This document shows, one piece after another, positions 33,947-42,265 of a stretch of DNA of 64,000 nt. Origin of the DNA: Bacteroidales bacterium UBA5548 (GTDB lineage: Bacteria > Bacteroidota > Bacteroidia > Bacteroidales > UBA932); contig DINE01000027.1 in assembly GCA_002425935.1 (NCBI GenBank), forward strand, positions 190,246 to 254,245. The letters are read 5' to 3'. Below the pieces are notes generated by a model. It did no database searches, was not told the origin of the DNA, and saw nothing but the letters and a program-made list of their open reading frames with translations. The translations under genes and the position numbers were made by a program. Positions within the stretch are counted from its first letter, which is position 1. Every line of letters starts with the position of its first letter.

Positions 33947-34957
33947 ATGGCAATTTTAGCATTTCAGAAACCCGATAAGGTAATAATGCTTGACGCAACC
34001 GAAACCTTTGGTCGCTTTGAGTTTCGTCCTCTGGAGCCGGGCTACGGTATCACAGTAGGTAACGCTTTGCGCCGCATTCTTTTGTCGTCTCTTGAAGGCC
34101 ATGCTATCACAGCTGTAAAAATCCAGGGTGTTGACCACGAGTTTGCAACAATCCCGGGTGTAATAGAAACAGTTGTTGATATCATCCTTAACCTGAAACA
34201 AGTTCGTTTTAAGCGAATGATAGAAGGAGAAGATACAGAGATTGTAAATATTTCGGTAAGCGGAAAGCAGGAGTTTACCGCAGAAGACATCTCAAAACAG
34301 CTGTCTTCTTTCAAGGTACTCAATCCCGAGCTGCACATCTGCTCTATGGAGCCTTCGGTGAACCTCTCTGTAGAACTGAGAATTGGAAAAGGAAGAGGCT
34401 ATGTTGCGGCAGAGGAGAATCGTATTGAAGATGCCCCTATTGGTCTGATTCCTATCGACTCTATTTACACTCCTATCAAGAATGTAAAATACTCTGTGGA
34501 AAACTGGCGCGTTGAGCAAAAGACAGACTACGAGAAGCTTAATTTAGAGATTACAACAGATGGTTCCATCCATCCTAAGGAGGCCCTTAAAGAGGCTGCA
34601 AAAATCCTTATTCACCACTTCATGTTGTTCTCAGATGAAAAGATAACTCTTGAGACACCGGTTGAAGTTATCAGCAATGAACTGGATGAGGAGTCACTCC
34701 GCATGCGTCATCTGCTTGTGACAAAACTGGCTGACATGGAGCTGTCGGTAAGAGCACTCAACTGCCTAAAAGCAGCTGATATTGACACTCTTGCAGACCT
34801 TGTGTCGCTACAGAGATCCGAACTTATGAAGTTCAGGAACTTTGGAAAGAAATCTCTTTCTGAGATCGACAACCTTGTTGAGAGATACAGACTCAACTTT
34901 GGTATGGATGTAACAAAGTTTAATATTGAAAAGAAAGTTTTGAAAAATGAGGCATAA
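33947..34957 (+). CDS. rpoA: RNA polymerase subunit alpha
   Basis: A 336-residue alpha subunit. The N-terminal domain ([20 protein letters not shown], with [20 protein letters not shown]) forms the dimer that assembles the polymerase. The C-terminal domain from about 260 ([20 protein letters not shown]) is the DNA- and activator-binding module, joined by a linker. The ATG at 33947 gives the standard N-terminus [11 protein letters not shown]; an earlier ATG at 33917 lies inside rpsD. The stop overlaps rplQ by 11 bases. Confidence 0.98.
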   Translation: MAILAFQKPDKVIMLDATETFGRFEFRPLEPGYGITVGNALRRILLSSLEGHAITAVKIQGVDHEFATIPGVIETVVDIILNLKQVRFKRMIEGEDTEIVNISVSGKQEFTAEDISKQLSSFKVLNPELHICSMEPSVNLSVELRIGKGRGYVAAEENRIEDAPIGLIPIDSIYTPIKNVKYSVENWRVEQKTDYEKLNLEITTDGSIHPKEALKEAAKILIHHFMLFSDEKITLETPVEVISNELDEESLRMRHLLVTKLADMELSVRALNCLKAADIDTLADLVSLQRSELMKFRNFGKKSLSEIDNLVERYRLNFGMDVTKFNIEKKVLKNEA

Positions 34958-35585
34958 TAAATCAATAAATCACCTTGGCCGTAAAAGCGGGCACCGTAAA
35001 GCGATGCTTGCAAATATGGCTTCGTCACTCATACTTCACAAAAGGATTGAGACAACCCTGGCAAAGGCAAAGGCCCTGAGGATGTATATCGAGCCATTGG
35101 TTACAAAATCAAAAGACGATACGACTCACTCACGCCGTACAGTATTTTCGTACCTTAAGCAAAAAGAGGCTGTTACAGAGTTGTTCCGTAGCATAGCTCC
35201 AAAGATTGCTGACCGTCCGGGAGGATACACAAGAGTGCTTAAATTAGGTTTCCGTAAAGGAGATGCTGCTGAAATGGCAATGATTGAGTTCGTTGACTTT
35301 AACGAAACAGCAATGGCAACATCAGCCAAACCAGAGGTTAAGAAGAGCACAACCCGTCGTAGCCGTGCAAAGAAGAGTGAAGATACAGCTACAGAGGTAA
35401 AACCTGAGGCAAAAGCTCCAAAAGCTAAGAAAGAGCCAAAAGCAGAACCTAAAGCTGAAGTTGCAGCAGCTCCTGCAGTAGCAGAAGAGAGTGCACCGGA
35501 AGTAGCAGTAGTAGCAGAGGAGACTCCTAAAGCTGAGGTAGCACAGGAGACCACTCCTGAGGCAGAAGAGCCAAAAGCTGAGTAA
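34947..35585 (+). CDS. rplQ: Ribosomal protein L17 with a long Ala/Glu/Lys-rich tail
   Basis: A 212-residue L17. The core occupies residues 1-120 ([20 protein letters not shown] through [20 protein letters not shown]). The last 85 or so residues are low-complexity, rich in Lys, Ala, Glu and Pro (for example [19 protein letters not shown]), and are probably disordered. L17 in E. coli is 127 residues. Tails are common in Bacteroidota L17, though the length varies. L17 lies by the exit tunnel. It ends the operon before a strong terminator. Confidence 0.96.
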   Translation: MRHNKSINHLGRKSGHRKAMLANMASSLILHKRIETTLAKAKALRMYIEPLVTKSKDDTTHSRRTVFSYLKQKEAVTELFRSIAPKIADRPGGYTRVLKLGFRKGDAAEMAMIEFVDFNETAMATSAKPEVKKSTTRRSRAKKSEDTATEVKPEAKAPKAKKEPKAEPKAEVAAAPAVAEESAPEVAVVAEETPKAEVAQETTPEAEEPKAE

Positions 35586-35644
35586 ATTCAAAACTCAGCA
35601 CAAAGCTGCATAAGCTAAAACTGATTAATTAGTTTTTACATACC

Positions 35645-35682
35645 AAAAGAGGCTGTCCGTATAGGACAGCCTCTTTTTTTTC
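35645..35682 (+). terminator. Strong intrinsic terminator of the ribosomal operon
   Basis: A perfect 14-bp stem (AAAAGAGGCTGTCC at 35645-35658, GGACAGCCTCTTTT at 35664-35677) with a five-base loop, followed by a T run to about 35682. It is 60 bases after the rplQ stop. Confidence 0.92.
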
Positions 35683-35741
35683 ATCTCCCCGCCACAACCG
35701 CCACAATGCCACACCACTACAAACACCCATACACGCAAAAT

Positions 35742-35877
35742 CTCCGCGCCACTTTTGCTTATGTGGCTGTATAGAAATCACTTGAAAAATAGACTTCAAC
35801 GAGAATGCCAATAATCTCGTTAAAGTCTCTTTTGCAAACATCTAAATAATAATAAGTTGAACAAAAGTGGCGCGGAG
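35742..35877. mobile_element. Candidate miniature inverted-repeat element (136 bp)
   Basis: Perfect 16-bp terminal inverted repeats, CTCCGCGCCACTTTTG (35742-35757) and CAAAAGTGGCGCGGAG (35862-35877), enclose about 104 bases with no ORF. Both ends are flanked directly by the same pentamer AAAAT (35737-35741 and 35878-35882), which looks like a 5-bp target-site duplication. An inner hairpin pairs AGACTTCAACGAGA (35791-35804) with TCTCGTTAAAGTCT (35815-35828) with one mismatch. This is the structure of a non-autonomous transposable element (MITE). The mobilising transposase is not in this window, and a copy elsewhere in the genome has not been shown. Confidence 0.55.
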
Positions 35878-36012
35878 AAAATTGTGATATTGAAAATCTT
35901 GTTGTATTTTGTGAAAACCCAGCTCCGATGCGGGTTCCGGAACATTTGAGCTGTTATGAACACGAAGTGTAAAATTGTAATTGCGGCTTAAAGTTCAAGT
36001 TAATGAAAATAT

Positions 36013-36180
36013 GAGTTTAACCGCAATCATTAAAGCTTAAACGGAAAAAACAGCGCTTAAACGAGTTTGACAACGCTTAAATGGAAATGCTAAAGTTTAA
36101 ATGAAATAGTTTTAAATGAAATGATATAGTTTAAAAGGAGCCGTTAACCTTTAAAACGAAACTGATAAAGTGTTAAAAGA
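36013..36180 (+). repeat. Degenerate 20-bp tandem repeat array, TTAAA core
   Basis: The core TTAAA (TTAAC in the first unit) starts at 36017, 36037, 36057, 36077, 36097, 36112, 36131, 36151 and 36173, so the spacing is 20, 20, 20, 20, 15, 19, 20 and 22 bases. Several units extend to a shared pattern close to G-Y-TTAAA-Y-G-R-A, for example GCTTAAACGGAAAA and GTTTAAATGAAATAG. The array ends about 50 bases before the cysteine-synthase-like gene. Units differ too much to be a recent expansion, and there are no spacers of the CRISPR type. Confidence 0.7.
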
Positions 36181-36228
36181 GATAAACTAGAACAGAATAT
36201 ACCAAACCTAAACTAAACAGTATATCAT

Positions 36229-37338
36229 ATGGAAAATAGTCCGGTAAGAAGAATACAGAATCTGAGCAGCCTTGTAGGCAATACACCCCTTTTGGAGATT
36301 ACATTCAGGTACAAAGGGTCAGAAAGAAAGATATATGCCAAATCGGAGAATCTTAATATGACCGGAAGTATTAAAGACCGGATGGCGTTTACCATTCTCT
36401 ATAAGTCCTATGTCAACGGAACTCTAAAACCAGGTGCTACCATAATTGAAGCAACAAGCGGAAATACCGGAATTGCATTTTGTGCAATGGGTCGCGCATT
36501 AGGGCATCCGGTTGTGATATATATGCCAAACTGGCTTAGCGTTGAACGTTACAATCTTATTCAGAGTCTGGGTGCCAAGATAAATCTTGTTACAAAAGAT
36601 GAGGGGGGCTTTCTTGGAAGTATCGCTATGGCTGAAAAGCTTGCAGAGGAGACCGAAAATTCATTTTTACCCAGACAGTTTTCGAATGAGTACAATATTC
36701 TGGCACATTATGAGACTACAGGTCCTGAAATCTGGAGTCAGATGACATTCAGAAATCTTAAACCAGATGCGTTTGTAGCAGGTGTTGGTACAGGCGGAAC
36801 TATAATGGGAACAGGCAGGTACCTTAAGAAGATGAATCCGGCTATAAAGGTTCATCCCCTTGAACCTGCCAACTCACCTACATTAACTACCGGATATAAG
36901 GTAGGAAGTCACAGAATACAGGGCATCTCAGACGAATTTATACCATCAATTGTAAAGTTAAACGAGCTGGATGAGGTTATTCAGGTTGATGACGGTGATG
37001 CTATCATAATGGCTCAAAGACTATCTGCTGAACTTGGAATATCCGTTGGAATATCTTCCGGTGCAAACTTTCTGGGGGCACTCATTGCGCAAAACAAACT
37101 GGGACCGGAATCAAATGTTGTTACGATATTCTCAGATTGTAATAAAAAATATTTAAGTACCGACCTTATGAGGCAAGAGCCAGTTAAAGAGAATTTCCTC
37201 TCAACAGATGTTGATCTGATAAGCTTCAGGTCTTTTAAGAGAGTCTGTATTACGTGTTGCAATCCCGAAGAGTGCGTCGAAACATACTCCCCGGGAGATC
37301 TTGCTGTGAACGAGCTTCCAAAATGTGTGAGAAGATAA
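36229..37338 (+). CDS. Cysteine synthase-like PLP enzyme with Cys-rich C-terminal tail
   Basis: A 369-residue fold-type II PLP enzyme. The PLP Lys49 lies in [11 protein letters not shown], the substrate loop is [11 protein letters not shown], the phosphate-binding loop [12 protein letters not shown], and the PLP-pyridine Ser region is [10 protein letters not shown]. This fits cysteine synthase and related O-acetylserine or O-acetylhomoserine sulfhydrylases (about 310 residues). About 60 extra residues follow, including [20 protein letters not shown] and a last Cys in KCVRR, so at least five Cys lie in the tail. They could bind a metal or a cluster or be redox-active, but I cannot assign a role. 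The gene follows the periodic TTAAA array and ends one base from the convergent nucleoside transporter gene. Confidence 0.82.
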   Translation: MENSPVRRIQNLSSLVGNTPLLEITFRYKGSERKIYAKSENLNMTGSIKDRMAFTILYKSYVNGTLKPGATIIEATSGNTGIAFCAMGRALGHPVVIYMPNWLSVERYNLIQSLGAKINLVTKDEGGFLGSIAMAEKLAEETENSFLPRQFSNEYNILAHYETTGPEIWSQMTFRNLKPDAFVAGVGTGGTIMGTGRYLKKMNPAIKVHPLEPANSPTLTTGYKVGSHRIQGISDEFIPSIVKLNELDEVIQVDDGDAIIMAQRLSAELGISVGISSGANFLGALIAQNKLGPESNVVTIFSDCNKKYLSTDLMRQEPVKENFLSTDVDLISFRSFKRVCITCCNPEECVETYSPGDLAVNELPKCVRR

Positions 37339-37339
37339 T

Positions 37340-38920
37340 CTAAGCGATTATCATACCCACCATTGCTGCAGACATCAGAGCAACCAAAGTCGCCCCAAGC
37401 AGCGATCTGAATCCGAATGCACTCAGAACCGGCTTCTGGTTGTGTGCCATTCCACCAACACCACCAATCAGAATTCCGATAGATGCAAAGTTTGCAAAAC
37501 CGCAAAGCACATAAGTAGCCATAATCACCGATTTGGATGATTCAAAGGCACCTGTGCGAATCATCTCTGCAAGGCTTTGATAGCCAATAAACTCTGTCAT
37601 TATAAGTTTCTCTCCAAGTAATCGCCCTACCAGAGCAAGGTCGTTTCCTGAAACGCCTGTTAGCCAAATAATCGGAGCGAAAAGATAAGAGAGCATAAAC
37701 TGCAGTGAAAGTGAATCATATCTGCCATTTGTTATGTCTGCAATAACAGGATTGAGAGAGGTAAGATCGCCAACCTTCATGAAAATTGCGTTGAATCCTG
37801 CAATAAGGGCGTAAAACACAAGAAGCATGGCTCCTACATTTGCGGCCAGTTTAAGCCCCTCTGTGGTTCCGTTGGAGATAGCATCAAGTACATTTTTCCC
37901 TATTTTTTCCTTTGGTACCTCAACGGAATTGTCAATCTCCTCTGTCTGAGGTTTAAGTATTTTGGCAATTGCAATAGCGCCGGGTGCAGCCATAATCGAT
38001 GCAGATAGCAGGTGTTTAGCAAATTCCAGCTCCATAACTCTGTCACCACCACCAAGCATCCCGATGTATGCTGCAAGCACACCACCGGCCATTGTTGACA
38101 TACCGGCTGTCATTATTAACATGAGTTCACTCTTTGTCATCTTAGGGATATACTCCTTAACCATAAGAGGCGCCTCTGTCTGTCCAAGGAAAATATTACC
38201 TGCAGTTGAAAGAGACTCGGCACCCGAAAGCTTAAGCGACTTAGATAGCAGCCAGGCCATAGCCCATACTACCCGCTGAAGTATTCCAAGGTAAAAGAAG
38301 AGACTTGTAAGTGCAGAGAAGAATATGATGGTAGGGAGTATCTGTAAAACGAAGATAAATCCAAAGCTATTTACATTCATTAGCGAACCAAACAGGAATG
38401 TAGACCCCGCTTTTGTCCAGTCAAGCACAGCAACAAAGAGACTTCCCATGAATTCGAATATACTCTGAACGGCCGGAAATGCAATAACGGAGACCGCAAT
38501 AACAAACTGCATTAGCAGTGAAAATCCTACTGTTCTCCAGTTAACCCTCTTTCTGTCAAGGCTGAATATCCATGCAATTAAGACAAGAGAGGCCATTCCG
38601 AGAATACCCCTGATTATCGACCAGAAGTTAAGGCTTATCTCCTTTTTTGCCAGAATATCCTTGTATGGATTTACAGGCAGAGCTTCAGTAATTTCAGCTG
38701 TAGCAACGCCTTCTGCTGTTTGAGACATTGCCTGACTTGACTGAAGAGTATCCCTGAATTCATCTGTGTTATCCGTTACAGCACCTGTTTTATCCTGTGC
38801 AGCATGGGAGTTGTTTGTTACTGATGTATGATTTGAGTTTGAAACCCCGTTGTGATTCTGACCTTGCAGAACCGTAAATGTGAACAGGGCAAGCGTAATA
38901 ATAAAAAAGAGTTTTTTCAC
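37340..38920 (-). CDS. Concentrative nucleoside transporter (CNT/NupC family) with exported N-terminal segment
   Basis: A 526-residue inner-membrane protein. The CNT core runs from about 90 to the end with ten or more TM helices, the SLSTAGNIFLGQTEAPLMVK motif and TAGMSTMAGGVLAAYIGMLG. CNT proteins import nucleosides with sodium or protons. Unusually, a Sec-like signal (KKLFFIITLALFTFTVLQGQ) and a roughly 70-residue polar segment rich in Asn, Ser, Thr and His come first. I start at the GTG at 38920, because the -7 box TATATTTG at 38951-38958 places the transcript start downstream of the ATG at 38953. It is divergent from tgt. Confidence 0.85.
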   Translation of the reverse strand: MKKLFFIITLALFTFTVLQGQNHNGVSNSNHTSVTNNSHAAQDKTGAVTDNTDEFRDTLQSSQAMSQTAEGVATAEITEALPVNPYKDILAKKEISLNFWSIIRGILGMASLVLIAWIFSLDRKRVNWRTVGFSLLMQFVIAVSVIAFPAVQSIFEFMGSLFVAVLDWTKAGSTFLFGSLMNVNSFGFIFVLQILPTIIFFSALTSLFFYLGILQRVVWAMAWLLSKSLKLSGAESLSTAGNIFLGQTEAPLMVKEYIPKMTKSELMLIMTAGMSTMAGGVLAAYIGMLGGGDRVMELEFAKHLLSASIMAAPGAIAIAKILKPQTEEIDNSVEVPKEKIGKNVLDAISNGTTEGLKLAANVGAMLLVFYALIAGFNAIFMKVGDLTSLNPVIADITNGRYDSLSLQFMLSYLFAPIIWLTGVSGNDLALVGRLLGEKLIMTEFIGYQSLAEMIRTGAFESSKSVIMATYVLCGFANFASIGILIGGVGGMAHNQKPVLSAFGFRSLLGATLVALMSAAMVGMIIA

Positions 38921-38950
38921 CTGGTTTAAATTAGTAAATGCTTTAGTGGA

Positions 38951-38958
38951 CAAATATA
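38951..38958 (-). promoter_or_regulatory. -7 box for the nucleoside transporter
   Basis: TATATTTG read on the minus strand, a perfect match to TAnnTTTG. It supports the GTG start at 38920 over the ATG at 38953. Confidence 0.6.
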
Positions 38959-38971
38959 GCTATTATATTAT

Positions 38972-38979
38972 TATCTTTG
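38972..38979 (+). promoter_or_regulatory. -7 box for tgt
   Basis: TATCTTTG ends 17 bases before the ATG at 38997, and 13 bases from the divergent transporter box. It supports the short Tgt start. Confidence 0.55.
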
Positions 38980-38996
38980 AGGGTTATTTTACTAAT

Positions 38997-40127
38997 ATGA
39001 GATTCGAAAAAACAGCACAGGATGTCGCATCATCGGCACGTTGCGGGTTGTTATATACAGATCACGGAGTTGTTGAAACTCCGATTTTTATGCCTGTCGG
39101 GACGGTTGGCTCGGTAAAGGCAGTTTATCACAGAGACCTTAAAGAGGACATAAAGGCACAGATTATTCTTGGCAATACTTACCACCTTTACCTGAGACCC
39201 GGGCTTGATATAATTAAAAATGCGGGAGGGCTCCATAAATTCATATCTTGGGACAGGCCTATTCTCACTGATAGTGGTGGATATCAGGTTTTTTCACTTG
39301 CCGAAAACAGGAAGCTGACACGTGAAGGGTGTATGTTTCGTTCTCACATCGATGGTTCCAAACACTTTTTCACACCAGAAGGTGTTGTTGATATCCAAAG
39401 GATAATCGGGGCGGATATCATAATGGCTCTGGATGAGTGTCCTCCGGGAGACTCCGACCACGCATATGCTAAAAAATCACTTAAACTCACAATGGAGTGG
39501 CTGGAGAGAGGAGTTCGCCATTTTGACTCCACTGAACCTATTTACGGATACTCACAAACCTTTTTCCCCATTGTACAGGGCTGCGTATACCCCGATCTGA
39601 GGAGAGAGTCTGCAGAGCATGCCGTATCACTCAACAGAGAGGGTTATGCAATTGGAGGACTTTCAGTGGGTGAGCCTGCTGAGGTTATGTATCAGATGAT
39701 AGAGGTGCTTGACCCCATCTTACCAAAAGATAAACCAAGATACCTAATGGGTGTAGGGACTCCTGCAAACCTTCTTGAGGCTATTGAGAGAGGCATAGAT
39801 ATGTTTGATTGTGTTATGCCTACAAGAAATGCAAGAAACGGGATGTTGTTCACATCGGAGGGAATGATAAACATCAGAAACAAAAAATGGGCTGATGATC
39901 ATTCGCCGATTGATGAGAATGGTACATCCTTTGTTGATAAATCATATTCAAAGGCCTACCTGAGACATCTGTTTATCTCCGGAGAGATACTGGGCGCACA
40001 GATTGCAAGCGAGCACAACCTTGCCTTCTATCTGAGTCTGGTTAAGGAGGCACAGAAACAGATAAGAGAGGGCAACTTTAAACAGTGGAAAACGGCGGCA
40101 GTTAAAAAGCTTGAGACAAAACTTTAA
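38997..40127 (+). CDS. tgt: tRNA-guanine transglycosylase, with altered zinc site
   Basis: A 376-residue Tgt that exchanges guanine 34 of GUN-anticodon tRNAs for preQ1 in queuosine synthesis. Conserved parts are DSGGYQVFSLA, YAIGGLSVGEPAEVM and FDCVMPTRNARNG. The usual zinc site, a CxCxxC block before the AYLRHL segment, is replaced here by DENGTSFVDKSYSKAYLRHL, so the three Cys ligands are missing while the later His (SEHNLAFY) remains. Start taken at 38997, giving MRFEKTAQDVA. The stop overlaps the LptF/LptG-type gene by one base. Confidence 0.95.
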   Translation: MRFEKTAQDVASSARCGLLYTDHGVVETPIFMPVGTVGSVKAVYHRDLKEDIKAQIILGNTYHLYLRPGLDIIKNAGGLHKFISWDRPILTDSGGYQVFSLAENRKLTREGCMFRSHIDGSKHFFTPEGVVDIQRIIGADIIMALDECPPGDSDHAYAKKSLKLTMEWLERGVRHFDSTEPIYGYSQTFFPIVQGCVYPDLRRESAEHAVSLNREGYAIGGLSVGEPAEVMYQMIEVLDPILPKDKPRYLMGVGTPANLLEAIERGIDMFDCVMPTRNARNGMLFTSEGMINIRNKKWADDHSPIDENGTSFVDKSYSKAYLRHLFISGEILGAQIASEHNLAFYLSLVKEAQKQIREGNFKQWKTAAVKKLETKL

Positions 40128-41218
40128 TGAAGGGACTGAGATTAAACATTCTGGATAAGTATATCATTAAGAAGTTCATAGGGACTTACTTTTTTGCCAT
40201 TCTTATCTTCATTGCCATAATTATAATATTTGACGTTAGCGAGAAGATAGACAACTTTGTAGAGAAAGGTGCTTCTTTTGAGGCAATTGTTACACAGTAC
40301 TACGGCAATTTTGTTCCCTACTTTATGAATATGTTCAGCCCTCTGTTTGTATTCATTTCTGTAATTTTCTTTACATCAAAACTTGCATCTCACAGTGAAA
40401 TTGTGGCCATGCTTTCTGGAGGAATAAGCTTCAGACGGCTAATGTATCCCTATTTTCTCTCTGCGGCATTTATTGCAGTTATGAGCCTTTTGCTGGGACT
40501 TTTTGTTATTCCGCCTGCAAACAGAACCAGACTTGAGTTTACCGACAAATACATTAAGGATAAATTTGTTAATACCAACAAGGATATTCATATGCAGCTC
40601 TCACCCGGCAATTATGTTTACATGGAGTCATTTAACAGCTGGAGTAATATCGCAACAAGATTTACTCTGGAGACAATTGAAGGGCACTCTATAACATCAA
40701 AACTGTCTGCAGAGACAGCGGTATGGGATTCAACATCAAAGGGCTGGAAGTTATACAGTTACTACATCAGAAAAAATAACGGAGAGACACAGGAGATTAA
40801 GACCGGGCATCAGATTGATACAGTTATAAATCTCTCTGTAGAAGATCTAAACAAAAGGGACAACTTTGTTGAATCGTACGACTATCGTGAGCTAAACGAT
40901 ATGATTAAGCTCCAGAAGCTTCGGGGAGACAAGAGAGTTATCTACTCACAAATTGAGAAACAGACCCGCTTCGCATTACCATTCTCGGCATTTATACTCA
41001 CTTTGATAGGAGTTTCACTCTCTGCCAGAAAGAAGAAGGGAGGCATTGGCATAAATATAGGAATAGGGCTTATGCTAAGCTTTTCCTACATACTCTTTCT
41101 CAGATTCAGCCAGATGTTTGTACACGCAGGAGTACTCCCTCCATGGATTGCTCTCTGGATTCCGAATATGCTCTATCTGCTTATAGCCCTGGGGCTTTAC
41201 AGAGCTGCTCCTAAATAG
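40127..41218 (+). CDS. LptF/LptG family permease (first copy)
   Basis: A 363-residue YjgP/YjgQ-type protein. Three N-terminal TM helices (about 18-40, 60-80 and 100-125), a periplasmic beta-jellyroll domain (about 130-255), then three C-terminal TM helices. In lipopolysaccharide export LptF and LptG form the membrane part of the LptB2FG ABC transporter. The start overlaps tgt by one base, so they are likely cotranscribed. Which of LptF or LptG it is cannot be decided from sequence alone. A second, longer family member lies at 46275. Confidence 0.85.
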   Translation: MKGLRLNILDKYIIKKFIGTYFFAILIFIAIIIIFDVSEKIDNFVEKGASFEAIVTQYYGNFVPYFMNMFSPLFVFISVIFFTSKLASHSEIVAMLSGGISFRRLMYPYFLSAAFIAVMSLLLGLFVIPPANRTRLEFTDKYIKDKFVNTNKDIHMQLSPGNYVYMESFNSWSNIATRFTLETIEGHSITSKLSAETAVWDSTSKGWKLYSYYIRKNNGETQEIKTGHQIDTVINLSVEDLNKRDNFVESYDYRELNDMIKLQKLRGDKRVIYSQIEKQTRFALPFSAFILTLIGVSLSARKKKGGIGINIGIGLMLSFSYILFLRFSQMFVHAGVLPPWIALWIPNMLYLLIALGLYRAAPK

Positions 41219-41222
41219 TCTG

Positions 41223-42170
41223 TCAGCGGATTTTTTTACCGATCTCCTTTAGCATATCATCCACCATCTCTTCAAGAAGCCATTTCGGGTTCCATCCCCA
41301 TTCGCTTCTGGCGCATGAATCGTCCATATTGTCGGGCCATGATGCAGATATCTGATCTTTAACAGGATCGACATTAAAACTGAAAGTTGCAGATGGAACT
41401 CTCTTCTTAATTGCAGCGAAGAGCTCTTTAGGTGAGAAGCTCATGGCTGTAACATTAAAGCTGTTCCGGTGAATAAGACTCTCAGCCGGAGCGTCCATCA
41501 GGTCTGTACAAGCCTTTAGAGCATCTGGCATGTACATCATGTCCATGGATGTATTTTCCGGAATAGGGCAGGTGTAGTGTCCGGTTTTGAGAATTTCGTA
41601 AAACACTTCAACGGCGTAATCGGTAGTTCCTCCACCCGGAAGAGCGCCATTAGAGATAATGCCGGGGAATCTCACGCTTCTGGTATCAACTCCAAAACGG
41701 GAAAAGTAGTAATCGCTGAGAAGCTCTCCTGATACTTTACACACTCCGTAAATTGTGTTTGGTCTCATTACAGTATCCTGAGGAGTATTCTTGTGAGGTG
41801 TTGAGTGCCCGAAAGCACCAATTGAACTTGGAGTAAAAAGAGAGCAGTTAAACTCTCTTGCAAGCTCAAGAGAGTTTATAAGTGCTCCCATATTGATATC
41901 CCAGGCAAGCTGAGGATTTTTCTCTCCTGTAGCAGAGAGCAGTGCAACCAGATTGTAAATGCGGCCTATTTTGTTCTTAACAACAAGGTCACGGTATGCA
42001 TTTACATCCAGGGCATCCAGTTCGACAGATCTGCACATTCCGGATAACTTTTCAACATTCTCCTTTTTGAGATCTGCCGCTATTACATTATCTTCGCCAT
42101 ACAGCGATTGTAAATGAGGAATAAGTTCTGTGCCAATTTGCCCGCCGGCTCCTACTACTAAAATGTTCAT
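41223..42170 (-). CDS. L-threonine 3-dehydrogenase, epimerase (SDR) type
   Basis: A 315-residue extended short-chain dehydrogenase. The NAD-binding motif is VVGAGGQIGTELIPHL, the catalytic Tyr-x3-Lys is YGVCKVSGE, and the substrate-site block is PSSIGAFGHSTP followed by DTRSVRFPGIIS. This set is typical of the UDP-epimerase-like TDH found in Bacteroidota and archaea, which oxidises threonine to 2-amino-3-ketobutyrate. It is distinct from the zinc MDR enzyme of E. coli. The gene has its own -7 box and ends four bases from the convergent permease gene. Confidence 0.88.
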   Translation of the reverse strand: MNILVVGAGGQIGTELIPHLQSLYGEDNVIAADLKKENVEKLSGMCRSVELDALDVNAYRDLVVKNKIGRIYNLVALLSATGEKNPQLAWDINMGALINSLELAREFNCSLFTPSSIGAFGHSTPHKNTPQDTVMRPNTIYGVCKVSGELLSDYYFSRFGVDTRSVRFPGIISNGALPGGGTTDYAVEVFYEILKTGHYTCPIPENTSMDMMYMPDALKACTDLMDAPAESLIHRNSFNVTAMSFSPKELFAAIKKRVPSATFSFNVDPVKDQISASWPDNMDDSCARSEWGWNPKWLLEEMVDDMLKEIGKKIR

Positions 42171-42211
42171 CTTATATTAAATTTGAATATATTCTGTAAT
42201 TAAAAGTGGGA

Positions 42212-42219
42212 CAAAAGTA
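42212..42219 (-). promoter_or_regulatory. -7 box for the threonine dehydrogenase gene
   Basis: TACTTTTG on the minus strand, about 40 bases ahead of the ATG at 42170. A -33 TTTG is not clear. Confidence 0.5.
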
Positions 42220-42265
42220 AGAAATTTATTAAAATTATAATTCAATTGTTAAACTCTTTTGATAA

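Larger units (their letters stand above)
35683..36228. other. Long non-coding region: C-rich tract, MITE-like element, 20-bp periodic repeats
   Basis: This stretch has no supported gene. From 35684 to 35741 the plus strand is very C-rich and G-poor (for example CCACAACCGCCACAATGCC), unlike the rest of the window. Then come the inverted-repeat element (35742-35877) and a segment with short complementary arms: AACCC (35916-35920) with GGGTT (35932-35936), CAGCTC (35920-35925) with GAGCTG (35948-35953), and ATTGCGG (35980-35986) with CCGCAAT (36021-36027). Last is the TTAAA array up to the next gene. I see no clear TAnnTTTG promoter for the downstream gene. Confidence 0.8.

Noticed and set aside
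35126..35554. A 142-codon minus-strand ORF with Ala/Ser-rich low-complexity sequence
   Set aside because: It is the antisense image of the repetitive rplQ tail and has no independent support.
36013..36180. CRISPR array
   Set aside because: Spacing is 20 bp centre to centre with degenerate units, so there is no room for 20-40 bp repeats plus unique spacers, and no cas gene is nearby.
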